Assembly (NCBI RefSeq): GCF_023330665.1
Contig: NZ_CP097127.1
Span: 3,100,001 to 3,164,000, forward strand
Direction: 5' to 3'
DNA length: 64,000 nt
From: Conexibacter sp. S30A1
GTDB taxonomy: Bacteria; Actinomycetota; Thermoleophilia; Solirubrobacterales; Solirubrobacteraceae
In this document: piece by piece, positions 43,029-51,632 of the stretch
Numbering within the stretch: position 1 is the stretch's first letter
How the letters are laid out: each line of letters begins with the position of its first letter
Translations under genes and position numbers: made by a program
The notes under the pieces: model-generated
What the model was told of the DNA's origin: nothing
The model's input: the letters and a program-made list of their open reading frames with translations, nothing else
Databases searched by the model: none

Positions 43029-44762
43029 CAACAGTTGACAGATCAACCCTACCGGTTGGGGTGGCGGAGCGCTACAGACCGGGGTGCCGTAGCGGGGTGG
43101 GAGCGGGAGCCCCGGAGGGGCGATGGCTCTCACCCCGCTACGGGCGCGGCTGCCGGGCGGGGGCACGGGGTGTCCTGCAGACCCCGCCGGACGGGCGCTT
43201 GCTGCTGTGCACGGCCGTTGGTCGTGCGTGGGCATAGCGGGCGCCAGCGTGTAAGCGCGCGCTGGTGCGCTGATGCCCGGTCAGGCGTGTGGCGGGATGT
43301 TGCTGGCCGTGGCCGTCGCGGGCTCTGACCCCGCTGCGGGCGTGGCCGGCACCCGGGGGCATGGCATACCGGCAGCGTGGCCCACGGCGACGATCTGGGG
43401 ACGTTGTTTGCCAGCACGCACGATGCTGCGCATGTCACGCCGCGGCCGCGCTGGCGGTGATCGCGGCTGGCGAACACGCCGTCAACACGCTATGGGCGGG
43501 TGAGGCGCTGCGCTCGATGTCTATGCGGCGAGCTGCTCAAGCTCCATGTCCAACAGCTGCGCTGGGGTGCGCCACCCCAGCGTTCTGCGTGGCCGGCCGT
43601 TTATCTCTGCTGCGACACGCTCAAGCTCATCCGGGCTGTGCTGGGAGAGGTCGCTGCCTTTCGGGAAGTAGTCCCGCAGAACACCGTTCATGTTCTCGTT
43701 AGACGCCCGCTGCCACGGGCTGTGAGCCTCGCAGAAGAACACGCTTGTGCCGGTGCTGGCAGTGACCTGCTCGTGGCCTGCCATCTCGGTTCCTTGATCC
43801 CAGGTCAGCGACCGGCGCAGCGCCGGCGGCAGCACGGCGAGCTTGTGCTCAAGCGCTGCGTTCAGCGCCTGGGCGCCTTGCCCGCCGTCCAGGTGCAGCA
43901 ACACCACAAACCGGGTTTTGCGCTCAACCAGCGTCCCGATCGCACTGCGGTTGTACGCACCCTTGATCAGATCGCCCTCCCAATGCCCGGCAATGCTGCG
44001 GTCCAGCGCCTCCTGCGGGCGCTGGTCGATCATCCGCATGCTCTCAGGCCTTTGACGACGCTGATCAGGGCGCAAGCGCCGCTTACGCCGCCGCCTGCGG
44101 CACGGGCGCGTGATATCCACCAACGGGTCATAGATCGCCTGATACACCGACTCTGTGCACAACTGCCGAGCGCGCTCACCCGGAAACCTCGTGTGCAGCT
44201 CGTGGGAGACCTGCTCTGGGCTGAAACGCCTGCCAAGCAGCCCCGTTACGGCTTCGTGCAGCACCGTGTCGGTAGCGACCCGACGCTGCCGCACACGACC
44301 AAGCCGCCCGCCGGCGAGACGCTGCGCGCCGTGCGGGCGATACGAACCATCATCGGCACCGTTACGCGACAGCTCCCGGCTGACCGTCGAGGCGCAGCGC
44401 CCGATCCGGCGGGCGATCTCACGCACACCCAGCCCCTCGCCACGCAGATCCGCGATCCTCACCCGCTCCTCCTCGCTCAAATACCGGTCGCTACGCGGCT
44501 TTCGCTCAATGATCATCACCGGCGGATAGTGGCGAGAGCGCCCGACAGCAGACCGGACCGTCCGCCCATAACGCCACCTCACGCCGGTCTTACGATGCAC
44601 ACCAACCTGCCGGCACGCCTCGCTGTTGCTCACACCCTGCGCGATCAACGAAGCCCATCGTGCCCGCTTCTCAGCCTGCGGCGCCGTTCCCGGTGACCGT
44701 CTCTCTCCTGACATCGCAACCCCCGAACCGTGGTGGTGTTGCGACGATCACTCGAATCCGCC
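43029..44762 (-). repeat. 1734-bp inverted repeat, left arm (IS30-type element copy 1)
   Basis: This matches 51633-53366 in opposite orientation; paired coordinates sum to 96395 over the whole length. Identity ends at both edges exactly (43028/53367 and 44763/51632). The arm includes the IS30 transposase and about 490 bp of non-coding DNA beyond its stop. Confidence 0.88.
43521..44714 (-). CDS. IS30-family transposase, copy 1, 397 aa
   Basis: An IS30 transposase with two N-terminal HTH regions (LIAQGVSNSEACRQVG and RIADLRGEGLGVREIARRIGRCASTVSREL). The DDE core shows Asp in AGHWEGDLIKGAYNRSAIGTLVERKTRF, a second Asp in RRSLTWDQGTEMAGH and Glu in SPWQRASNENMNGVLRDYFPKG. Full length, no frameshift. 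It differs from copy 3 (51681) at only a handful of residues, for example GVHRKT against GVDRKT. Confidence 0.93.
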   Translation of the reverse strand: MSGERRSPGTAPQAEKRARWASLIAQGVSNSEACRQVGVHRKTGVRWRYGRTVRSAVGRSRHYPPVMIIERKPRSDRYLSEEERVRIADLRGEGLGVREIARRIGRCASTVSRELSRNGADDGSYRPHGAQRLAGGRLGRVRQRRVATDTVLHEAVTGLLGRRFSPEQVSHELHTRFPGERARQLCTESVYQAIYDPLVDITRPCRRRRRKRRLRPDQRRQRPESMRMIDQRPQEALDRSIAGHWEGDLIKGAYNRSAIGTLVERKTRFVVLLHLDGGQGAQALNAALEHKLAVLPPALRRSLTWDQGTEMAGHEQVTASTGTSVFFCEAHSPWQRASNENMNGVLRDYFPKGSDLSQHSPDELERVAAEINGRPRRTLGWRTPAQLLDMELEQLAA

Positions 44763-44846
44763 GAGCTTGATTTGGCCCCACCTTCCGTCCGAGCGTGACT
44801 TGATGGTCCGTGTTTCTTGGAGCACGGATCGGAGGTTGCAGAAGGG

Positions 44847-45587
44847 ATGTCAAGAGTGGAGCTGTTTGAGAAGATCCGTAGGGATCACGAGTTCGCGGGC
44901 GTGTCCAAGCGTGAGCTGGCGCGCCGGTATGGGGTGCATCGCCGGACGGTCAACCAGGCGTTGGAATCGGCGTTGCCGCCGGAGCGTAAGCAGCCGGAGG
45001 GCCGTCCAGCGCCGGCGCTTGGACCGTTTAGGGAGTGGATTGATGGGATTCTGGTCGCGGATCGGGACGCGCCGCGTAAGCAGCGGCACACGGCCAAGCG
45101 GATCCGGGATCGGCTTGTGGAGGAGCGCGGTGTGGTTGTGGCCGAGTCGACGGTGCGTGATCACGTTCGTAAGCGCCGCCGGGAGCTTGGGTTGCTGGCG
45201 GAGGCGTTCTGTCCGCAGGTGCATGATCCGGGTCAGACGGCGGAGGTTGATTGGGGTGAGGCGACCGTCAGTGTGGCTGGCACGCTGACGGTGCTCGGCT
45301 TGTTTTTGATGCGCTCGTGCTTTTCGGGGGCGTGTTTTGTGATGGCGTTTGAGTCGCAGTCCCAGCAGGCGTTTTTGGAGGGGCATGTGCATGCGCTGGA
45401 CTGGTTCACGGGCGTGTTTGCGACGATCAGATACGACAATCTGAAGTCTGCGGCGAAGAAGACGTTGAAGGGCCGCAACCGGGTTGAGAGCGAGCGGTTT
45501 GTTGCGTTGCGCTCGCACTACCTGTATGAGTCGTGGTTCACGCTGGTGGGTATCCAGGGCGCCCATGAGAAGGCGTTTGTTTCATAG
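44847..45587 (+). pseudogene. istA: IS21-family transposase IstA, C-terminally truncated
   Basis: The N-terminal HTH is KRELARRYGVHRRTVNQAL. The integrase core starts at QTAEVDWGEATV and continues through TIRYDNLKSAAKKTL. In intact IstA the segment GAHEKGGVEGEVG follows; here the frame departs after GAHEK at about 45572 and stops at 45587, where the serine-recombinase unit begins. No IstB gene is present. The IS21 left end (TTGATTTGGCCCC at 44769) resembles the sequence just before the group II intron, so the intron may sit in a related IS end. Confidence 0.82.
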
Positions 45588-47669
45588 TGCACCTCCTGGG
45601 CTTGTTTTGATGTGTTCTCGGTTTGCGAGGCGTTGGCCGAGGTGTTTGACGAGCCTCGGGTCGTCGGGTTGGGGTGGGTCGTAGAGTTGCTCGTTGCGGT
45701 CGTTGGCTTTGTGGGATGTGAGCAGCCCGGCGCGGGCCCAGGCCTTGATCGTGTGGTGGTGCACGCCGAGTTGCTCGGTGATCTCGGTGAGCGTCAGCAT
45801 TCCGGCGGCGTGCAGGCGGGCTTGGTGGCTGCCGAGCCTGTGGTTCTTGCCCAGGCACTTCACGATGTAGCCGGTGAACGGGCTGCCATCGAACGACTGC
45901 AGGTCCTGGGCGTTGAGGATCGCGGCGATCTCACTTTCGGTGTGCTCGTCGAGCAGCCGGTCGATCTGGGCGATCACCTCGGCCGGGGTTTTGCGCTGCT
46001 CACCGATCGGGGTTGGGAGCGGTAGCGTGAGGCTGGTGGTCTGCCCGCCACGGAAGCGGACGTGCACGTGGATCTCCTCGGTGCGGTTCAGGGTCACGTC
46101 CTCGATCAAAAGCCGGGCGATCCGTTTGCGCTCACGCGCGGGGGTGGCGGGATCTGACCACAGCGCCGGGAAGTCAGCGGCAAGCTGACGGATCCTGGCC
46201 TTGTGCTGCTCGGTCAGCTGAGCGCGAGCGGTCTCGGTGCCGCGCTGGTAGTCGTCCTGGGCGTCGTTGAGTTGACGGAGCTTGTCGTTCCAGTCCGCTT
46301 CGAGGGTGTCGGCGACGAGGCGGTTTGAGGGGTCCACGGCGAGGTAGCGGCGGCGGGCGAGCTCAGCATGCTGTTGGGCGCGCTGCACATGGCTTCTGCG
46401 CAACTGGTCGGCTTCGTCGGCGCGTTGCTCGAGCTCGGCCTGGACGCTCAGCGCGACCTCCAAAGCGAGCGGCGTGACGGTCTCGAGCAGCAGCCGGCTG
46501 ATCGTCTCATCGACACGCTGGCCGGGGATCGTCTGGCACTGCCCGGTGTGGTGCTGGATGTTGGCGCGGATGCAGCGGTAGTCGGGGACGAGTTCGCCGC
46601 GGCGTTGGTGGTATTGGACGCTCATCCGGTTTCCGCAGCGGCCGCAGATGACGATGCCTTGCAGCAGCGCGGGTCCTTCGCGGGCGGGGCCGCCGGCGCG
46701 GTCCTGCCCGTGAGCGCGGGCGTTCTCGGCGAGCGTGCGCAGGTTCTGCTCGAACTGCTCGAAGGTGAGGTAGCCCGGGTGGCTGTCGGGGATCAGTGCT
46801 GTCCACTGCTCGCGCGGGAGCTGATGGGAGGTCATCTTCCCGTCCGGGGTTTTTCGGTTCTTGCGCCGGCCATACGCGAACGCGCCCGCATAGCGGGGGT
46901 TGTGCAACGCGCGCAGCACCCGCCAGTGCGCGGGCTCGACCCACGCAAGCTCACCGGCCAGGTGCCCTTTACGGATCCGGGTTGGGAACAGCAGCCCCTC
47001 GCGCTTGAACTCGTAGACGACCGCGCGAGCTGACCCCGTCCGCGCAAACGTTGCGAACACGTGGTGCAGCGCGTTCTGCACGCTGCGGTCAGGATCAAGC
47101 ACGACCTTTCCGGACGGGTCATAGACAAGGCCGACCGGCAGCGGCATCTGCAGCTCACCGCGGCGGGCTTTGGACAGGATTCCGCCCTGCAACCGGGCGC
47201 GGATGAAATGCAGCTCCGCCTCCGACATGGTGCCCTTCAAACCGAGCAGCAGTCGGTCGTTGAAATCAGCGGGGTCATAGAGCCCGTCCTCATCGCAGAT
47301 CAGCGTGCCTGACAGCCCGCAGATCTCCAAGAGACGATGCCAGTCGGCGTTGTTGCGTGCGAGCCGTGAGACCTCCAGGCCGAGCACGATCCCGGCCTTC
47401 CCGAGACCGACCTCGGCTACGAGCCGCTGGAACCCCTCACGGTCCGCCGCGGAGGCGCCGGACTGCCCCTGATCAGTGTCGATCACAACGATCCGCTCCA
47501 CCGGCCAGCCGAGCGCGATCGCGCGCCTGCGCAGCGCGTATTGGCGCTGAGTGGACTCCGTGTTCTGCATCACTTGGCGCAAGGTCGATTGCCGCACATA
47601 CAGAAACGCGGTCCGTTGCAGATGCTCGGCGGTGACCTTCGCTGCCGTGTTCGAAGCCAGCGCGCTCAT
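45582..47669 (-). CDS. Large serine recombinase, 695 aa
   Basis: The catalytic domain carries the nucleophile Ser in FLYVRQSTLRQ, with the supporting motif LEVSRLARNNADWHRLLE. A recombinase domain (ALHNPRYAGAFAYGR) follows, then a zinc ribbon (ICGRCGNRM) and a long coiled coil. The C-terminal region includes a MerR-like HTH (LTEITEQLGVHHHTIKAWARAGLL) ending near residue 690. It would excise, integrate or invert DNA between short sites through a Ser-DNA intermediate. Upstream on the same strand lie an HTH protein, a small ORF and a DUF5372-like gene that usually accompany this recombinase type. Confidence 0.93.
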   Translation of the reverse strand: MSALASNTAAKVTAEHLQRTAFLYVRQSTLRQVMQNTESTQRQYALRRRAIALGWPVERIVVIDTDQGQSGASAADREGFQRLVAEVGLGKAGIVLGLEVSRLARNNADWHRLLEICGLSGTLICDEDGLYDPADFNDRLLLGLKGTMSEAELHFIRARLQGGILSKARRGELQMPLPVGLVYDPSGKVVLDPDRSVQNALHHVFATFARTGSARAVVYEFKREGLLFPTRIRKGHLAGELAWVEPAHWRVLRALHNPRYAGAFAYGRRKNRKTPDGKMTSHQLPREQWTALIPDSHPGYLTFEQFEQNLRTLAENARAHGQDRAGGPAREGPALLQGIVICGRCGNRMSVQYHQRRGELVPDYRCIRANIQHHTGQCQTIPGQRVDETISRLLLETVTPLALEVALSVQAELEQRADEADQLRRSHVQRAQQHAELARRRYLAVDPSNRLVADTLEADWNDKLRQLNDAQDDYQRGTETARAQLTEQHKARIRQLAADFPALWSDPATPARERKRIARLLIEDVTLNRTEEIHVHVRFRGGQTTSLTLPLPTPIGEQRKTPAEVIAQIDRLLDEHTESEIAAILNAQDLQSFDGSPFTGYIVKCLGKNHRLGSHQARLHAAGMLTLTEITEQLGVHHHTIKAWARAGLLTSHKANDRNEQLYDPPQPDDPRLVKHLGQRLANREHIKTSPGGAL

Positions 47670-47702
47670 CGTTGTGTCTCCTCTCGGGTCGTTTGTGGCC
47701 GG

Positions 47703-47924
47703 TCATGCCGCAGCGGCGCACGCCAAGGCCATGCTCGCCAGCACGCTGACGATCTCCCCTTCGGCCACCGGCGCGGCGGCGTTCGGGGCAAGCGGCGGCG
47801 TGACGGGCGGCGCGGGCGCGGTGCTCTGCCACACGCGCGTCCAGGCGCTGACGCCGCGGTGCTCAAGCAGCGCAAGCCCGAGCCGCGCGCTGCCTGGTCC
47901 TCCCGCGAGCGCCTGGCCGCGCAA
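47703..47924 (-). CDS. Small protein of the serine-recombinase unit, about 73 aa
   Basis: The translation LRGQALAGGPGSARLGLALLEHRGVSAWTRVWQ and a C-terminal VSVLASMALACAAAA match, from memory, a short protein regularly found between the HTH gene and this kind of recombinase. The start is unclear: TTG 47924 lacks a ribosome binding site, and homology seems to extend upstream in frame (DVDRYEQ). Function unknown. Confidence 0.5.
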   Translation of the reverse strand: MRGQALAGGPGSARLGLALLEHRGVSAWTRVWQSTAPAPPVTPPLAPNAAAPVAEGEIVSVLASMALACAAAA

Positions 47925-47964
47925 CTGCTCATACCGGTCGACATCACCACGGCCGCGGGCTCCC

Positions 47965-48441
47965 TCATCGATCGCCCTCCTCTCGCGGACGGTCAGCGCG
48001 CGCGAGCGCCCGCTCGATCGAGCGGCGATGAACCCGCACGCCGAACCGCTCCGCGATCAGCTCAACAAGACCGGTCGAGCGCAACCCAGGATCGCCGGCG
48101 AGCCGCTCCCGAGCGAACGACACCACCTCGTCAGTCAGCTTATGCGCGCGCCTGGGTCCCGGGCGGGCCGGCACCAGCCCCGCGAGCCCGCCCGCGTCAA
48201 GCGCCGCTGCCGCCTCATAAAACGACGGGCGTGAGAACCCGAACTCCTGGGCTGAGCGCGCGACCGTGTCCCCGTCGACCCGCACACGGCGGACCATCTC
48301 GTACTTCACCTGCACCAGATCCCGCGGGTCAAGGAACTCCGAGGCCGCGAAGCGCTCATCACGAACCGCCTCAGGCCGCGGGTTCAAGCTCCGTTCCGCT
48401 CTAAGCGCCTGAACCTTCGGATCCTCACCCTCACTGACCAC
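47965..48441 (-). CDS. Helix-turn-helix protein of the serine-recombinase unit, 158 aa
   Basis: A homeodomain-like HTH: KYEMVRRVRVDGDTVARSAQEFGFSRPSFYEAAAAL, followed by a second helical segment ending VHRRSIERALAR. It resembles the N-terminal DNA-binding part of IS-type transposases, without a catalytic domain. I place the start at GTG 48441 (or 48438), 5-8 nt after GGGAGG, rather than the longer frame. It probably regulates or assists the recombinase encoded downstream and may bind the repeats just upstream (48461-48623). Confidence 0.72.
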   Translation of the reverse strand: MVSEGEDPKVQALRAERSLNPRPEAVRDERFAASEFLDPRDLVQVKYEMVRRVRVDGDTVARSAQEFGFSRPSFYEAAAALDAGGLAGLVPARPGPRRAHKLTDEVVSFARERLAGDPGLRSTGLVELIAERFGVRVHRRSIERALARADRPREEGDR

Positions 48442-48460
48442 CGCAACCTCCCTCAAATTG

Positions 48461-48623
48461 TGTTAGGCACATTATGCCGCGACTGTCGGACGAAGCTATC
48501 CACAAGACGACTCAACTCCCGGAGATACACAGCCTATTCGTCCTCGTGGGAACACGAGGCCGGGTGCCTCCGCCCAGCTAGCGGCATAATTGCCCTTACG
48601 CTTGTGGCGTAATTCGCCTTACA
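48461..48623. repeat. Three copies of a 20-bp site beside the serine-recombinase unit
   Basis: GCGGCATAATTGCCCTTACG at 48581-48600, GTGGCGTAATTCGCCTTACA at 48604-48623, and GCGGCATAATGTGCCTAACA on the minus strand at 48480-48461. The shared core is GGC-R-TAAT-NN-SCCT-W-AC. Two are tandem with a 3-bp gap and the third is inverted. They could be binding sites of the HTH protein or recombination sites. Confidence 0.65.
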
Positions 48624-48879
48624 CCTCGTCGCCTGGTTCCGCCCGGCGAAGACTGTCGATCAGCTCGCCGAGCACCACCAGGTCCACAACCCGTAGCGCG
48701 CTACGCCCGTCCGAGACCGCGACGAACGCGTCCGGCGCGGCAGCGTCCGTCCACCCCGTCGGCAACGAGCACTGAGCCCCGCCCTCGTCGAAGAAGAACA
48801 CGCGATCCTCACCCCACGCCTGCCGGATCCCGACCAACACGAACTCTCGCCCCACCCACGGGTGGAACGGATGCGTCAC
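48619..48879 (-). CDS. DUF5372-like small protein, about 86 aa
   Basis: VTHPFHPWVGREFVLVGIRQAWGEDRVFFFDEGGAQCSLPTGWTDAAAPDAFVAVSDGRS is the characteristic pattern of the DUF5372 family, which accompanies recombinase/HTH cassettes in actinobacteria. GTG 48879 is the most likely start; the frame is open further upstream without homology. It ends at 48619, at the edge of the repeat cluster. No biochemical function is known. Confidence 0.68.
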   Translation of the reverse strand: MTHPFHPWVGREFVLVGIRQAWGEDRVFFFDEGGAQCSLPTGWTDAAAPDAFVAVSDGRSALRVVDLVVLGELIDSLRRAEPGDEV

Positions 48880-49142
48880 AACAACTCGCTGCTCACCGTC
48901 GCAACTGAGTGCAGTTGACAGCGATCGCCAAGGGTGGTGTGGAGATGGACAGCCCCCGTTTGTCGGTCCACCACGAGTGAGAGTGTGGGTGGATGTGACG
49001 GCCGGGAAGTTAGCGTGACCGGCGGACGGACAGCTTGGGGTTGCTGCCGCGGCCAGTGTCGCTGAGGCGGGAGCGCAGCGAGCGCCGAAGCGGCACTCGC
49101 TGCGGGCGCGTCGCCGTCCCGGCCTGGTGGTCGGGGTGCTGC

Positions 49143-50000
49143 TCATGCCGTGAGCTTCTCGGCAGGCTCGGGGTCTGCGAGCGGCCCAAGCACGGCCGGG
49201 GTGATGCCATACCCGGCAGCGAACGCGGCGGGGGTGAGCATCTGAAGCGAGCTGTGGGGTCTGCGGTGGTTGTAATCCTCCCGCCAGTCTTCGGTCAACA
49301 CCCGGGCCTCAGCCAGACACGAGAACTCCTCGATATCGAGCAGCTCGTCCCGGACACGGGAGTGGAAGCTCTCGACGTAGGGGTTCTGCCATGGGGAGCC
49401 GGGGTCGATGTAGACGGTCTGGGTGCCGGCGCTCTCACACCAGTCCTTCAGAGCGTGTGCGGTCATCTCCGGGCCGTTGTCCATCCGCAAATGCTCGGGG
49501 GCGCCACGCTCAGCCACAAGGCCCTCAAGCAGGGCTACGACGGTGTCGGCGTCGATGCTGCGCGCCACGTGCATCACGAGTGCTTCGCGGGTGAACTCAT
49601 CCACGATGTTGCAGAACCGCAGCACACGACCGTCTGCGGTCTGATCGGCCTGGAAATCGAACGTCCACACGTGGTTGGGGTGCTCAGCGACCAGACGGCG
49701 GTCCGGTGAGGTTGACTCCCCAAGCCGGCGGCGTTTGCGCTTGTGTTGCGGGACCCGTAGCCCCTCCTCACGCCACAGACGCCCCACCCGTTTGCGGTTC
49801 ACATCCCACCCCTGCTGGCGGAGGTGATGATGCGCCCGGCGATACCCCCACCGCGGCCGGTCCTTGGAGAACTGCCGCAGCTCCGCCCGCAGCGCGGCGT
49901 CATCATCAGCCCGCCTGGGCTCATAGCGCTCCGTAGAGCGATGCTGGCCCACGACCCGGCATGCCCAGCGCTCGCTCACACCAAGGCGGTCGCGCAACAT
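49143..50000 (-). CDS. IS3-family transposase OrfB, 285 aa
   Basis: The integrase core is intact: N-terminal HTH-21-like DRPRWGYRRAHHHLRQQGWDVNRKRV, first Asp in HVWTFDFQADQTADGR, second Asp in LRMDNGPEMTAHALKDW, and Glu in SPWQNPYVESFHSRVRDELL. In IS3 elements OrfB is made by a -1 frameshift from OrfA. The OrfA 3' end is present at 50030-50171, but its 5' half is gone, so this copy is not autonomous. Confidence 0.88.
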   Translation of the reverse strand: MLRDRLGVSERWACRVVGQHRSTERYEPRRADDDAALRAELRQFSKDRPRWGYRRAHHHLRQQGWDVNRKRVGRLWREEGLRVPQHKRKRRRLGESTSPDRRLVAEHPNHVWTFDFQADQTADGRVLRFCNIVDEFTREALVMHVARSIDADTVVALLEGLVAERGAPEHLRMDNGPEMTAHALKDWCESAGTQTVYIDPGSPWQNPYVESFHSRVRDELLDIEEFSCLAEARVLTEDWREDYNHRRPHSSLQMLTPAAFAAGYGITPAVLGPLADPEPAEKLTA

Positions 50001-50029
50001 CCAGGCCGCCTGGCGCTTGCGGGCTGGGC

Positions 50030-50171
50030 CTACCAGTTTCCCCGGGCAACCTCCTTCAACGCCCGGACCTCAAGCTCCTTGTCAGCGACGATCTGCTTCA
50101 ACGTGACGTTCTCACGCTCAAGCTCCTTCAACCGCTTCGCGTCCTGAGCCTTCATCCCGCCGTACTGCTCT
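50030..50171 (-). pseudogene. IS3 OrfA, 3' fragment
   Basis: The minus-strand frame reads MKAQDAKRLKELERENV, then a Leu-rich coiled segment (LKQIVADKELEVRALKEVARGNW) and a stop at 50030-50032. This is the usual C-terminus of an IS3 OrfA. Upstream sequence is replaced near 50189 by the left end of IS30 copy 2. Confidence 0.75.
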
Positions 50172-50238
50172 CGTTCCGCACTTCTCGGAGGGCGGATTCG
50201 AGTGATCGTCGCAACACCACCACGGTTTGGGGGTTGCG

Positions 50239-51432
50239 ATGGCTGGGACGGGAAGGCCGCGAGGGCGTCCGCCGCTGACGGCGCAGCGGGCGCAGTGGGC
50301 TGTGCTGATCGCGCAGGGGGTGAGCAACAGGGAGGCGTGCCGGCGTGTCGGGGTTGACCGCAGCTCGGGTAGGCACTGGCGTAACGGCGACACGGCGCGG
50401 GATGCCATCGGCCGTGTCCGGCACTATCCGCCGGTGAAGATCATTGAGCCAAAGGCGCGCAGCGACCGGTATTTGAGCGAGGAGGAGCGGGTGCAGATCG
50501 CCGATTTGCGTGGTGAGGGGCTGGGTGTGCGTGAGATCGCCCGCCGGATCGGGCGCTGCGCCTCGACGGTCAGCCGTGAACTGTCCCGTAATGGCGGTGA
50601 GGATGGTTCCTATCGCCCGCATGGCGCGCAACGTCTCGCCGGCGGGCGGCTTGGTCGTGCGCGGCAGCGTCGCGTCGCTACCGATACGGTGCTGCACGAC
50701 ACGGTTCTGGGGCTGCTTGGCAGGCGTTTCAGTCCGGAGCAGGTCTCCCACGAGCTGCACACGAGGTTTCCGGGTGAGCGCGCTCGGCAGTTGTGCACAG
50801 AGTCGATCTATCAGGCGATCTATGACCCGTTGGTGGATATCACGCGTCCGTGCCGTAGACGGCGGCGTAAGCGGCGCCTGCGCCCTGATCAGCGTCGTCA
50901 AAGGCCTGAGAGCATGCGGATGATCACCGAACGTCCGAGCGAGGTTGAAAGCCGTGATGTCGCCGGGCATTGGGAGGGTGATCTGATCAAGGGCGCGTAC
51001 AACCGCAGTGCGATCGGCACGCTGGTTGAGCGCAAAACGAGGTTTGTGGTGTTGTTGCACCTGGACGGCGGGCAGGGCGCCCAGGCGCTGAACACGGCGC
51101 TTGAGCACAAGCTCGCCGTGCTGCCTGAGGCGCTGCGCCGGTCGCTGACCTGGGATCAAGGAACCGAGATGGCAGGCCATGAGCAGCTCAGCGCCAGCAC
51201 CGGCACAAGCGTGTTCTTCTGTGAGGCTCACAGCCCTTGGCAGCGGGCATCCAACGAGAACATGAACGGTGTTTTGCGTGACTACTTCCCGAAGGGCAGC
51301 GACCTCTCACAGCACGGCCCGCAGGAGCTTGAGCGTGTCGCAGCAGAGATAAACGCTCGGCCACGCAGAACGCTGGGGTGGCACACCCCAGCACAGCTGT
51401 TGGACATGGAGCTTGAGCAGCTCGCCGCATAG
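50239..51432 (+). CDS. IS30-family transposase, copy 2 (divergent), 397 aa
   Basis: The same architecture as copies 1 and 3, but clearly diverged at the N-terminus (MAGTGRPRGRPPLTAQRAQWAVLIAQG) and mid-region (ITERPSEVESRDVAGHWEGDL where the others read IDQRPQEALDRSIAGHWEGDL). The DDE residues are conserved. ATG 50239 lies 48 bp inside the left end GGCGGATTCGAGTGATCG. It is arranged head-to-tail with copy 3, whose left end starts about 200 bp after this stop codon. Confidence 0.92.
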   Translation: MAGTGRPRGRPPLTAQRAQWAVLIAQGVSNREACRRVGVDRSSGRHWRNGDTARDAIGRVRHYPPVKIIEPKARSDRYLSEEERVQIADLRGEGLGVREIARRIGRCASTVSRELSRNGGEDGSYRPHGAQRLAGGRLGRARQRRVATDTVLHDTVLGLLGRRFSPEQVSHELHTRFPGERARQLCTESIYQAIYDPLVDITRPCRRRRRKRRLRPDQRRQRPESMRMITERPSEVESRDVAGHWEGDLIKGAYNRSAIGTLVERKTRFVVLLHLDGGQGAQALNTALEHKLAVLPEALRRSLTWDQGTEMAGHEQLSASTGTSVFFCEAHSPWQRASNENMNGVLRDYFPKGSDLSQHGPQELERVAAEINARPRRTLGWHTPAQLLDMELEQLAA

Positions 51433-51632
51433 ACGCCGGGCGCAGCATCTCGCCCGCCCATAGCGTGTTGACGGCGTGTTCGCCAGCCGCGATCACCGCC
51501 AGTGCGGCCGGGTCCTGACATGCGCAGCATCGTGCGTGCTCGCGCACGATGTCCCCAGACCGTCGCTGTGCGGCAGGCCGCCGGTGTGCCGTGCCCCCGG
51601 GGGTGCCGGCCGCGCCCGTGGCGGGGTGAGAG

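Noticed and set aside
43029-43520. Small ORFs present twice (for example 97 codons at 43035-43328 and at 53067-53360)
   Set aside because: They are duplicated only because they lie in the 1.73-kb inverted repeat. The translations are low-complexity and unlike known proteins.
50152-51231. Long minus-strand ORF opposite IS30 copy 2 (and equivalents opposite copies 1 and 3)
   Set aside because: High-GC antisense frames of the transposase genes. The Gln/Arg/Pro-rich translations carry no motif.
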